DNA of 64,000 nt from UBA1794 sp031552405 (GTDB lineage Bacteria; Bacteroidota; Bacteroidia; Bacteroidales; Bacteroidaceae): positions 1 to 64,000 of the forward strand of contig JAVBMN010000014.1 in assembly GCA_031552405.1 (NCBI GenBank), written 5' to 3'. Made by a program: the position numbers and the translations under genes. Numbering within the stretch: position 1 is the stretch's first letter; each line of letters begins with the position of its first letter. The notes under the pieces were generated by a model, which worked only from the letters and a program-made list of their open reading frames with translations, was not told the DNA's origin and did not search any database. This document shows, piece after piece, positions 7,920 through 16,059 of the stretch.

Positions 7920-9938
7920 TTAATCATTCCGGGAAGGCAGATGGGAATAATCCTTGCTATAGCGCAACATCTGTTCCGCATACCCTTCAGAGTAATCAAC
8001 CTTCACACCCGTAAATTCGCCATCTTCCGCGCACTCAAGAGTATATACCGGGTTCAGAAACCCTTTATACGGAGAGAGGTTCAGCATACGGTAACGTTCC
8101 AATACTTCTGCATGCAATATGGGATCTACCGAAATGGCATACTTCTCAACCAGCAAACGGGCAGCTTCATAATCGCCCGTAGAACGAATACGCTGTATCT
8201 CAGCCAGCAACTCTCCAAAAAGACGACGCAAAGCAGGATAATCATTCACCTGCACATAAGCCTTTCCTTCGCGATGCACGATCTCTACCACATTATCAGA
8301 AGCGCCTTTCTCCAACACCCACCGGGCGATAAGCTGGCGATTGCGCATATGCGATTCTTCAACAAGATGACCCGGTTCAATGCGCACCAGCTGGGTCATA
8401 AGACCATTCATCATATAGCTGTAGTACTGAGTCTTATACACTTCACTATTAGGTACAAGTCCTAACTCCACCAATTTCTCGTCACCCAGATAATACAGTC
8501 CAAAAAGATCGGCGCGCGCTTCTTCAATAGTAGCTCCATAAGCCTTCAATGCGTCGGGGTCTACACCAGGGAGCAACTTGCCTGAACCATGCCCCAGACA
8601 TTCATGCAAGTCTGTATGAAGATCATCTGTAAGATGACCGTATTGATAGATAGCAGCTATTTCCTGGGCGCTGTTTGCAAACTCCTCAAGGAAACCATTC
8701 CCCTTGGCCGCATTGCTATATGCTTCTGTCAGATTACCGATTGTCACGGATTTGGAGCCGTGATGGGCACGAATCCAGTTGGCATTAGGAAGATTAATCC
8801 CTATAGCCGAAGCCGGATATAAATCTCCGGCCAATATAGCTGCGGTGATAACTTTTGCCGAAACACCCTTCACTGTCTCCTTCTTAAACCGCGTCTCTAC
8901 AGGAGAGTGATCCTCGAACCATTGCGCATTGCCGCTGATAATCTCCGTGCGACGTGTAGCTTCTACATCCTTGAAGTTCACAATAGATTCCCAACTGGCT
9001 TTTAAACCAAGCGGATCACCATACGTTTCGATAAACCCATTTACAAAATCCACCTGAGAGTCCGTATCCTTCACCCAGGCAATACTATACGCATCAAACG
9101 TTTTCAGATCGCCGGTTTCATAGAAACGGATCAGGAGTTTTATGACTTCCTCCTGAACCGAAGTTTCAGCCATATCCTGCGCTTTCCGTAACCAATAAAC
9201 CACCTTCTCGATAGCAGGAGAATAAAGACCTCCCATCTTCCATGTTTTTTCCGAGATCACACCATCCTCCTTTACCAGACGGCTGTTCAAGCCATACGAG
9301 ACCGGCGTATCGTCCGTAGAATCTTTCTTCGCATTATAGAAGTCTTCAGCCTCTTTTTGGGTTAGCCCTTGGTAATAATTGCAGGCGGAGGTGGTAATTA
9401 AATCAGCCCCATCTGCCTGATTCACGCGTTTGGCATATAGCTGAGAATCAAAGATCACAGGAAAGATTTCCTGCTTCCAGGCATCTAACGCTTCCGGCGT
9501 CTGAATATCAGAGAAACTCTCCAGAGGTATACTTTCAAGCACTCGGCTCAGATACTCAGGAGTAAAACTGGGAACAAACTTGTTGCAACCATAATGATGA
9601 TGAATGCCATTGGAGAACCATATTCTTTTGAGATACACCTCTAATGCGCAAAACTCTTCATCCGTACGATCACCGGTATAACAGGTATACACCGTTTCCA
9701 GCGCTCTGCGTATGCGGAGATTATACTTCCCATTTTGGTCGAACAGAATATCTCTTCCCTGAAGAGCCGCTTCCTGAAGACAATAAATCAACGCTTTCTG
9801 CCTCAACGACAACTGTTCAAAGCCTTTCACCTCATAACGCAATATCTGCAGATCGGCAAACTGTTCTACATTATACGTAAACCCTGTGGTTGTTCCCTGC
9901 CCCTTCACTTCGGATATATTATTTACACTCAATGACAT
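7920..9938 (-). CDS. Dipeptidyl-peptidase III (M49 zinc peptidase)
   Basis: The protein (about 672 residues from Met at 9938) is an M49 metallopeptidase that cleaves dipeptides from peptide N-termini. The zinc motif HECLGHGSGK fits HExxGH, and EEARADLF downstream provides the third zinc ligand. Full family length is present; such genes are often misnamed dihydrofolate reductase. The frame extends upstream to a GTG at 10025 that overlaps the stop of the AraC-type gene as GTGA. That extension would add KKECSFFFLICFVM, a possible signal segment, so an exported form is an alternative. I prefer the ATG at 9938 because the extension contains two spaced palindromes that look regulatory. It is followed closely by the AlkD-like gene. 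Confidence 0.88.
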   Translation of the reverse strand: MSLSVNNISEVKGQGTTTGFTYNVEQFADLQILRYEVKGFEQLSLRQKALIYCLQEAALQGRDILFDQNGKYNLRIRRALETVYTCYTGDRTDEEFCALEVYLKRIWFSNGIHHHYGCNKFVPSFTPEYLSRVLESIPLESFSDIQTPEALDAWKQEIFPVIFDSQLYAKRVNQADGADLITTSACNYYQGLTQKEAEDFYNAKKDSTDDTPVSYGLNSRLVKEDGVISEKTWKMGGLYSPAIEKVVYWLRKAQDMAETSVQEEVIKLLIRFYETGDLKTFDAYSIAWVKDTDSQVDFVNGFIETYGDPLGLKASWESIVNFKDVEATRRTEIISGNAQWFEDHSPVETRFKKETVKGVSAKVITAAILAGDLYPASAIGINLPNANWIRAHHGSKSVTIGNLTEAYSNAAKGNGFLEEFANSAQEIAAIYQYGHLTDDLHTDLHECLGHGSGKLLPGVDPDALKAYGATIEEARADLFGLYYLGDEKLVELGLVPNSEVYKTQYYSYMMNGLMTQLVRIEPGHLVEESHMRNRQLIARWVLEKGASDNVVEIVHREGKAYVQVNDYPALRRLFGELLAEIQRIRSTGDYEAARLLVEKYAISVDPILHAEVLERYRMLNLSPYKGFLNPVYTLECAEDGEFTGVKVDYSEGYAEQMLRYSKDYSHLPSRND

Positions 9939-9957
9939 AACAAAGCATATTAAAAAG

Positions 9958-9992
9958 AAAAAGGAACATTCCTTTTTAAGGAGGAATATTCC
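9958..9992. promoter_or_regulatory. Paired palindromes, putative operator upstream of dipeptidyl-peptidase III
   Basis: Two GGAA-n2-TTCC palindromes occur: GGAACATTCC at 9963-9972 (extended to AAAAAGGAA/TTCCTTTTT, 9958-9977) and GGAATATTCC at 9983-9992. Their centres are 20 bases apart, two helical turns, as expected for a dimeric regulator bound twice on one face. They sit between the AraC-type gene and the ATG at 9938. Binding by that neighbouring regulator is only a guess. Confidence 0.4.
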
Positions 9993-10021
9993 CTTTTGCA
10001 AGATTAGTGTTCCGTTTCGCT

Positions 10022-10468
10022 TCACTTCTTTGGTCCTTGGAGATTCTTTTTGCGATAGTTATTCGGAGTCTCGCCTACATTCTTGAAAAATGCGGCATAA
10101 AAAGACTGCCGATTGGCAAAGCCCACCATCGCGCTGATCTCTTCCATCGTTTTTTCAGCGTAACGTTTATCCACCATTAGGTGTAGAGCATCCTTGATTC
10201 GGTATTCATTCAACAGACAAGAATAATTCTGTCCGAATCGTGAGTTAACCACTGCTGACAAATAACGAGTATTCGTCTGCAAATCCTTAGCCAGCTGTTT
10301 AGCTGAATAAGTAGGATCCTTGTACTTCTTTTGCACGACTACGATATTTAATATCTTGTCATACAAATCATCTGCAAGCTCAGGCCGTATTAACGACCGG
10401 TAAGCAGCTTGCTTGTTCTTCTTCTCCCTTAAGTTATAAGGGAGTTTCTTTACTTCATTTTCACTCAT
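10022..10468 (-). CDS. Small AraC-type HTH transcriptional regulator
   Basis: A 148-residue protein consisting almost only of an AraC/XylS DNA-binding domain. The first helix-turn-helix is YSAKQLAKDLQTNTRYLSAVVNSRFGQNY (about 54-82) and the second is KTMEEISAMVGFANRQSFYAAFFKNVGETPNNYRKK (about 105-140), the normal two-HTH arrangement. There is no sugar-binding, membrane or receiver domain, so it may act without a ligand or pair with another sensor. It is first in an operon with dipeptidyl-peptidase III and the AlkD-like protein, and an 11-base perfect inverted repeat lies in front of it. Confidence 0.85.
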   Translation of the reverse strand: MSENEVKKLPYNLREKKNKQAAYRSLIRPELADDLYDKILNIVVVQKKYKDPTYSAKQLAKDLQTNTRYLSAVVNSRFGQNYSCLLNEYRIKDALHLMVDKRYAEKTMEEISAMVGFANRQSFYAAFFKNVGETPNNYRKKNLQGPKK

Positions 10469-10500
10469 TGTGCTGCTATTAGGAGTTATAGGGTTTTAAA

Positions 10501-10534
10501 ATCTTTGCAAATTCTCGTCACACTTTGCAAAGAT
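10501..10534. promoter_or_regulatory. Inverted repeat, putative operator/promoter of the AraC-type gene
   Basis: ATCTTTGCAAA (10501-10511) and TTTGCAAAGAT (10524-10534) form a perfect 11-base inverted repeat with 12 bases between. On the minus strand the distal arm contains ATCTTTG, close to the Bacteroides -7 element. It lies 33 bases upstream of the AraC-type start, a plausible autoregulatory site. The rest of 10535-10857 is AT-rich DNA in which I recognise no gene. Confidence 0.45.
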
Positions 10535-10857
10535 GCTTTATTTTACCGAAGTATCCAAATATAAATATGAAAAATATATGCACGATTGTCATTTTTACAC
10601 TTGTTTGAATTGTTTTTAAATAAAATCGCAGATTTTCACCTGTTTCTATAACATTCTTTTGGCTTTTCATCTTTCATCCTTCTCTTTTCTTTTACTATGT
10701 TTCCGTACTACATATTGAAAAAAGTAGAATTTACATTTCAGAACTTTCCTCTATTCTTACCATTCATATTTACCTTTTTCAATACACCTTCCATTTCAAT
10801 AAATCAAAAGGAAATACAAAAATGCCATACAAAAGACCTTATTCGGGTATTTATATC

Positions 10858-10865
10858 TAAATTTG
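10858..10865 (+). promoter_or_regulatory. -7 promoter element (TAAATTTG) for the cation-efflux gene
   Basis: TAAATTTG matches TAnnTTTG exactly and ends 19 bases before the ATG at 10885, implying a very short leader. No TTTG was found at the -33 position. Confidence 0.5.
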
Positions 10866-10884
10866 CATTCTAAAAAGTAAATGT

Positions 10885-11778
10885 ATGGGCCATTCGCATT
10901 CACACCATTCGCAGGAGGTTACTTCTCTGAACAAGTTGTTTATTTGGGGAATTGCGTTGAATTCCGGATTTGTAATCCTCGAATTTCTTGCCGGATACTT
11001 TTATAACTCCATCGGCCTCATTTCGGATGCCGGGCACAATTTAAGTGACGTAGCCACACTGGTATTGTCACTCATCGCATTCAGGCTGGCCCATTTCAAA
11101 TCAACCACCCGATACACTTATGGTTATAAGAAGAGCACCATACTCATCTCTCTGCTGAATGCAGTAATCCTGCTTATTGCCGTAGGGTTTATTATTGCCG
11201 AAAGCATCGAGAAGATTAGCCACCCGCAACCCCTTCAAGGTGATGTCATCGCCTGGGTAGCCGGAGTGGGAGTTGTAATAAACGGAGTTACCGCCTTACT
11301 TTTCCTAAAACGTAAAAACAGTGACTTGAATGTAAAAGGCGCCTATCTACACATGGCGGCAGACGCTTTGGTTTCCATTGGAGTTGTTGTTTCAGGAATC
11401 ATAATCAGTCATACCGGATGGTATATTATTGACCCCGTCATCGGGTTGATCGTGGCAGGAATCATTCTATTCTCTACCTGGAGCCTGTTGCATGACAGCA
11501 TCCGGCTTTCCCTGGACGGTGTTCCCACCCAGATACACCCCGAGGAGATTATTCAAGAAATCCGTTCCATTCCCGGAGTTTCCAGCACGCATCACCTGCA
11601 CATTTGGGCGCTTAGCACCACTGAGAACGCCTTGACTGCACACATTGTGGTAAACGATCTTAATCAGCTGCAAAGAATCAAGCACGATATCCGTAAAGCC
11701 CTCTCCCGGAAAGGCATCTCGCACATTACGCTGGAGTGCGAGTTGCAAGAAGAAAATTGCGGGGAAAGCTGTTTGTAA
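10885..11778 (+). CDS. Cation diffusion facilitator (zinc/cadmium/cobalt efflux type)
   Basis: A 297-residue inner-membrane exporter that moves divalent metal out of the cytoplasm, probably by proton exchange. The His-rich start MGHSHSHHSQEV is a metal-binding tail. Six membrane segments are visible between residues 15 and 205. The transport site pairs are LISDAGHNLSDVATL in the second segment (HxxxD) and HMAADALVSIGVVVSG in the fifth. The cytoplasmic C-terminal domain (from about 215) includes SSTHHLHIWALSTTENALTAHIVV and ends CGESCL, giving extra Cys ligands. It resembles CzcD/ZitB; metal specificity is inferred. It is monocistronic and converges on hemW. Confidence 0.92.
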   Translation: MGHSHSHHSQEVTSLNKLFIWGIALNSGFVILEFLAGYFYNSIGLISDAGHNLSDVATLVLSLIAFRLAHFKSTTRYTYGYKKSTILISLLNAVILLIAVGFIIAESIEKISHPQPLQGDVIAWVAGVGVVINGVTALLFLKRKNSDLNVKGAYLHMAADALVSIGVVVSGIIISHTGWYIIDPVIGLIVAGIILFSTWSLLHDSIRLSLDGVPTQIHPEEIIQEIRSIPGVSSTHHLHIWALSTTENALTAHIVVNDLNQLQRIKHDIRKALSRKGISHITLECELQEENCGESCL

Positions 11779-11809
11779 CAGGAAACTACAACGGGGCTTC
11801 CTTTACCTT

Positions 11810-12940
11810 TTAATCTACATACAACAAGTCACTCATTACTGCATCCGACAGGAATACCCCTTCCTCACTCAGGGAAAGCAAATAGCCTTGCTGTTTCACT
11901 GTGCCTTTATCCAACCAAGGGGTTATATTATTTCGCACATACTCCACCCATTCATCCCCGAAAGAAGTGGATAATTCCTCAAGGTCCATACCTTCCCGGG
12001 TGCGAAGTCGGGTTATTATATAGTCATTATAGCGGGTACGTAAATCGAGCTCTTCTTTCTCTCGGAAAGGCGTACCCTCTTTAACACTATTAATATAATA
12101 TGTTAAAGAAGAAGTATTCCACTCCCGACTATATCCGTTGTACGAATGAGCAGAAGGCCCACAGCCCAAATAGCTGATTCCCTTCCAATAACTGCTATTG
12201 TGCTTAGACCGGTAACCCGGCAATGCGAAGTTAGATATTTCATAATGTTCATACCCCGCTTCCTTAAGGCGCTTTGTCAGAATGGAATAACAACGAAGGG
12301 CATCTTCCTCATTCATTTCGCGTATCTTTCCACTCTCACGCATGGCATAAAGACGGGTGCCTTCCTCGTAGGTCAACAGATAAGCCGACAAATGCTCAGG
12401 TCTGAGCTGCAAGGCTTGTTCTATATTCAGTTCCCATTGCTCCACCGTTTCTCCGGGAAGACCATAAATAAGATCCAGACTGATATTGTGAATTCCGGCA
12501 TCCCTGCATGCAGCTACCGCTTTCATGGTTTGCCGGGCTGTATGCCGGCGATTTAAAAGACGAAGGGTGTCTTCATGAAAGCTCTGCACTCCAAGGCTGA
12601 TACGATTCACAGAATACCGACGAAGCATTTGCACATACTCCGGCGAGATATCATCCGGATTAGCCTCTAAGGTTATTTCTGCATCAGCTGCCACTTCAAA
12701 ACAGGAATTCCAAGTGGCCGAGAGTTGACTGACATGCGCCTCTTCCAGCAACGACGGAGTTCCCCCGCCGATATATACAGTATCTATCCGCATGCCTTCC
12801 AGATAAGACTGCCTTTGAAGCATCTCTTTACAAAGTACATCCACATACTTTCCACACTCGGATTCTCGCGTAGTGGAGTAAAAGTCGCAATAGATGCAAC
12901 GCTGCCTGCAAAAGGGAATATGTAGGTATAATCCAGCCAT
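11810..12940 (-). CDS. hemW: HemW-type radical SAM heme chaperone (coproporphyrinogen oxidase-like)
   Basis: A 376-residue cytoplasmic radical SAM protein. The cluster motif CRQRCIYCDFYS (residues 11-22) follows the HemW pattern CxxxCxxCDF rather than the CxxxCxxCxC of true HemN. Further on are DTVYIGGGTPSLL, ITLEANPDD, NRISLGVQSFHEDTLRLLNRRHT and DLIYGLPGETVEQWE, and a C-terminal HemW-type domain. HemW is thought to bind and deliver heme rather than to oxidise coproporphyrinogen. It is transcribed divergently from the EF-G paralog; the leader carries an inverted repeat (12957-12985). Confidence 0.93.
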   Translation of the reverse strand: MAGLYLHIPFCRQRCIYCDFYSTTRESECGKYVDVLCKEMLQRQSYLEGMRIDTVYIGGGTPSLLEEAHVSQLSATWNSCFEVAADAEITLEANPDDISPEYVQMLRRYSVNRISLGVQSFHEDTLRLLNRRHTARQTMKAVAACRDAGIHNISLDLIYGLPGETVEQWELNIEQALQLRPEHLSAYLLTYEEGTRLYAMRESGKIREMNEEDALRCYSILTKRLKEAGYEHYEISNFALPGYRSKHNSSYWKGISYLGCGPSAHSYNGYSREWNTSSLTYYINSVKEGTPFREKEELDLRTRYNDYIITRLRTREGMDLEELSTSFGDEWVEYVRNNITPWLDKGTVKQQGYLLSLSEEGVFLSDAVMSDLLYVD

Positions 12941-12956
12941 CTCTTAACAATATGAA

Positions 12957-12992
12957 GCAGCAGGACACCTGCCATTTCCTGCTGCAAAGATA
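12957..12992 (-). promoter_or_regulatory. hemW -7 element (TATCTTTG) and leader inverted repeat
   Basis: CAAAGATA at 12985-12992 is a perfect minus-strand TATCTTTG, about 45 bases upstream of the hemW ATG. GCAGCAGG (12957-12964) and CCTGCTGC (12978-12985) form an 8-base perfect inverted repeat in or near the start of the hemW leader RNA. Confidence 0.45.
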
Positions 12993-13052
12993 ACTCATTC
13001 AACAAGATACGACAATATCTGTTCCATAACATATTAACAAAAAAGAATAAAA

Positions 13053-13084
13053 ACTTGCATTTCCAAAACAGAATGTCTATTTTG
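13053..13084 (+). promoter_or_regulatory. Possible promoter of the EF-G paralog
   Basis: TATTTTG at 13078-13084 approximates the Bacteroides -7 element, though it is one base shorter than TAnnTTTG. CTTGC at about 13054 sits near the -33 position. The ATG follows at 13116 after an AT-rich leader. Confidence 0.3.
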
Positions 13085-13115
13085 CGCCAGTTTAAATTTT
13101 TAAAACTACAATATC

Positions 13116-15275
13116 ATGAAAGTATATCAGACAAACGAAATCAAAAACATTGCCCTTTTAGGCAGTTCGGGATCCGGGAAAACCACCCTCGTGGAAGCGA
13201 TGCTCTACGAGAGTGGAGTTATAAAACGCCGCGGAAGCATCGCTCAGAAGAATACGGTGAGTGATTATTTCCCGGTAGAACAGGAATATGGATACTCCGT
13301 ATTCTCCACAGTCATTCACACAGAATGGAATAACAAGAAACTCAATATTATAGATTGTCCTGGCAGTGACGACTTCGTAGGAAGTGCAGTAACCGCACTC
13401 AACGTAACAGACACCTCCATCATCCTTATCAATGGCCAATACGGCCTGGAGGTAGGCACGCAGAATCACTTCCGTTACACGGAAAAGCTTGATAAACCGG
13501 TAATCTTCCTGGTAAATCAGTTGGATAACGAAAAGTGCGACTTTGACGATGTCCTCAATCAGCTAAAAGATGCTTACGGATCAAAAATAGTACCTATCCA
13601 ATATCCCATCTCCACAGGTCCGGGATTTAATGCGGTGATCGACGTACTATTGATGAAGAAATACTCGTGGGGCCCCGAAGGAGGCGCTCCCATCATTGAA
13701 GACATCCCCGCTGACCAGCTGGATAAAGCCACTGAGATGCACAAAGCACTGGTAGAGGCTGCTGCCGAGAATGAAGAAAGCCTCATGGAACTCTTCTTCG
13801 AAAAAGAAAGCCTTACCGAAGATGAAATGCGTATGGGTATTCGCAAAGGACTTGCATCCCGCGGAATGTTCCCCGTATTCTGTGTATGTGCCGGAAAAGA
13901 CATGGGTGTACGCCGCTTGATGGAGTTCTTAGGTAATGTAGTACCTTACGTATCCGATATGCCGAAAGCAACCGACACCGAAGGTAAAGAAGTAAGCCCC
14001 GACGCCAATGCCCCCACTTCACTGTACTTTTTCAAAACAGGAGTAGAACCACATATTGGTGCCGTTTCTTACTTCAAAGTGATGAGTGGTAAAGTACGCG
14101 AAGGTGACGACCTGACCAATGCCGACCGCGGATCAAAAGAACGTATCTCACAAATCTTTGCCGTAGCAGGATCCAATCGCGTCAAAGTAGAAGAGCTGCA
14201 AGCCGGTGATATAGGCGCAGTGCTGAAACTAAAAGACGTAAAAACCGGTAACACGCTGAATGGAAAAGATGCCAACCACCGTTTCGACTTTATAAAATAC
14301 CCCAACTCCAAATACACCCGCTCCATCAAACCAGAGAATGAGGCCGATACCGAGAAACTGATGGTGCTGCTCACTCGTATGCACGAAGAGGACCCCACTT
14401 GGGTAATCGAACAGTCCAAGGAGCTGCGCCAAACCTTGGTACACGGACAGGGTGAGTTCCACTTACGTACACTAAAATGGCGATTGGCGAACAATGAGAA
14501 GCTGAATATCGTATTTGGCGAACCTCGCATCCCCTATCGCGAAACCATCACCAAAGCAGCCCGCTCCGATTACCGCCATAAGAAACAATCCGGAGGCGCC
14601 GGACAGTTTGGGGAAGTACACCTCATCGTAGAGCCTTACAAAGAAGGTATGCCTGTGCCCGAAACCTACAAGTTTGGCGGACAAGAGTTTAAGATCAGCG
14701 TAAAAGCCCAGGAAGAGCACCCACTTCCCTGGGGTGGAAAATTAGTATTTATCAGCAGTATAGTAGGCGGATCCATTGACACCCGCTTCATGCCCGCGAT
14801 CCTCAAAGGTATTATGGCGAAACTGGAACAAGGTCCTCTTACGGGATCATATGCCCGCGATGTACGTGTGATTGTGTACGACGGAAAGATGCACCCGGTA
14901 GACTCCAACGAGCTCTCGTTCATGCTGGCCGGACGTAACGCCTTTAGTCAGGCCTTCAAGGAAGCCGGACCCAAGATCCTGGAACCCATCTATGACGTAG
15001 AAGTATTCGTGCCGAGTGACAGACTGGGAGATGTGATGGGCGACTTGCAAGGCCGCCGCGCCATCATCATGGGCATGAACAGCGAAAAGGGCTACGAAAA
15101 GCTGGTAGCTAAAGTACCCTTGAAGGAAATGTCCTCCTACTCCACTTCGCTAAGCTCCATTACCGGTGGACGCGCTTCGTTCATTATGAAGTTCAGCAAC
15201 TATGAGCTGGTACCTACCGATGTGCAGGATAAGCTCATCAAAGAGTTCGAAGCAAGCCAAAAAGAAGAAGAATAA
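13116..15275 (+). CDS. EF-G paralog (EF-G2-like) lacking the catalytic switch II histidine
   Basis: A 719-residue translation factor with all EF-G domains: GTPase domain (1-270), domain II (about 300-390), III, IV and V to the C-terminus. The P-loop is LLGSSGSGKTTL (14-25), unlike the AHIDAGKTT of normal EF-G. Switch II reads DCPGSDDF (80-87) where canonical factors have DTPGHVDF, so the His needed for GTP hydrolysis is Ser84. NQLD (134-137) keeps the guanine motif. This matches the second EF-G of B. thetaiotaomicron, reported to act in translation without GTP hydrolysis and to matter in nutrient limitation and gut colonisation. That identity is by resemblance. It is monocistronic, ending at a hairpin terminator. 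Confidence 0.88.
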   Translation: MKVYQTNEIKNIALLGSSGSGKTTLVEAMLYESGVIKRRGSIAQKNTVSDYFPVEQEYGYSVFSTVIHTEWNNKKLNIIDCPGSDDFVGSAVTALNVTDTSIILINGQYGLEVGTQNHFRYTEKLDKPVIFLVNQLDNEKCDFDDVLNQLKDAYGSKIVPIQYPISTGPGFNAVIDVLLMKKYSWGPEGGAPIIEDIPADQLDKATEMHKALVEAAAENEESLMELFFEKESLTEDEMRMGIRKGLASRGMFPVFCVCAGKDMGVRRLMEFLGNVVPYVSDMPKATDTEGKEVSPDANAPTSLYFFKTGVEPHIGAVSYFKVMSGKVREGDDLTNADRGSKERISQIFAVAGSNRVKVEELQAGDIGAVLKLKDVKTGNTLNGKDANHRFDFIKYPNSKYTRSIKPENEADTEKLMVLLTRMHEEDPTWVIEQSKELRQTLVHGQGEFHLRTLKWRLANNEKLNIVFGEPRIPYRETITKAARSDYRHKKQSGGAGQFGEVHLIVEPYKEGMPVPETYKFGGQEFKISVKAQEEHPLPWGGKLVFISSIVGGSIDTRFMPAILKGIMAKLEQGPLTGSYARDVRVIVYDGKMHPVDSNELSFMLAGRNAFSQAFKEAGPKILEPIYDVEVFVPSDRLGDVMGDLQGRRAIIMGMNSEKGYEKLVAKVPLKEMSSYSTSLSSITGGRASFIMKFSNYELVPTDVQDKLIKEFEASQKEEE

Positions 15276-15293
15276 ACCACATCTTAAAATCAC

Positions 15294-15335
15294 AGCCTTC
15301 CACCGGAGCTTACAAAGCTTGGTGGGAGGCTTTTT
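15294..15335 (+). terminator. Intrinsic terminator after the EF-G paralog
   Basis: AGCCTTCCACC (15294-15304) pairs with GGTGGGAGGCT (15321-15331) with one G-U pair, followed directly by a T run. It lies 18 bases after the stop codon, between the EF-G paralog and the DUF975 gene. Confidence 0.8.
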
Positions 15336-15357
15336 ATTACAAAATCAACAGATAATT

Positions 15358-15975
15358 ATGAAAGAAAATATAGAGTTTATGGGAATGGCACGCCAATCCC
15401 TCAGTGGTAAATGGGGGAAAGGCGTCTCCATAACAGCCCTTTATTTTGTTATTGCCATTGCTGTCTCACTTATAGAAGAAACAAATCCGCAATATGGTAT
15501 ATGGCTCAATTTACTTAGCATACTGTTTTTTGCTCCTCTGGCTGTAGGACTTGCCTATTGTTTCTTGGGGATAGCCCAAGGTAAACGCATCTTCATAAGC
15601 GACCTCTTCAGCGGGTTCAATCAGTATGGAAGGGCGTTGTGTACATATCTGCTAACACTCATCTTCACCATATTGTGGACATTGTTACTGATTATCCCCG
15701 GCCTCATAAAGAGCTATGCCTATTCTATGACATTTTTCATTATCAATGATGATCCACAGATAGGTGCTAATGAAGCTATCGAGCGCAGCATGCAAATGAT
15801 GGATGGATATAAATGGAAGCTATTCTGTCTTCATCTTCGTTTTCTTGGCTGGATTATACTAGGAGTTCTTTCATTAGGATTCGGACTTCTTTGGGTATAC
15901 CCCTACATTCTGACAGCCATGGCCCACTTCTATGAAGACCGGAAAGCCGAGATGCAGGAAATAGTAGAAGAATAA
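15358..15975 (+). CDS. DUF975 family multi-pass membrane protein
   Basis: About 205 residues from the ATG at 15358. The frame is open upstream to 15202, but that part overlaps the EF-G paralog and its terminator. The start MKENIEFMGMARQSLSGKWGKGV is the usual cytoplasmic lead of DUF975 proteins. Several membrane segments follow (about 22-38, 45-70, 88-120, 165-195), with the family-like LIIPGLIKSYAYSMTFFIINDDPQIGANEAIERSMQMMDGYKWKLFCL in the middle. Function is unknown. Its position just after a terminator suggests its own weak promoter or read-through. Confidence 0.8.
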   Translation: MKENIEFMGMARQSLSGKWGKGVSITALYFVIAIAVSLIEETNPQYGIWLNLLSILFFAPLAVGLAYCFLGIAQGKRIFISDLFSGFNQYGRALCTYLLTLIFTILWTLLLIIPGLIKSYAYSMTFFIINDDPQIGANEAIERSMQMMDGYKWKLFCLHLRFLGWIILGVLSLGFGLLWVYPYILTAMAHFYEDRKAEMQEIVEE

Positions 15976-15995
15976 GCCTCACCCTTCATATGAGA

Positions 15996-16032
15996 AAGAA
16001 GACGCCTTACCAGTTTGGTAAGGCGTCTTCTT
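15996..16032. terminator. Bidirectional terminator between DUF975 gene and aroA
   Basis: AAGAAGACGCCTTACC (15996-16011) and its exact complement (16017-16032) form a 16-base perfect stem with a five-base loop. It sits in the 84-base convergent gap and can serve both genes. Confidence 0.85.
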
Positions 16033-16059
16033 ATACGATGCAAAGAATGCATATTAAAC

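Noticed and set aside
7920..10025. Dihydrofolate reductase as identity of the long gene
   Set aside because: This name is common in databases, but HECLGH and EEARAD are the zinc motifs of M49 peptidases.
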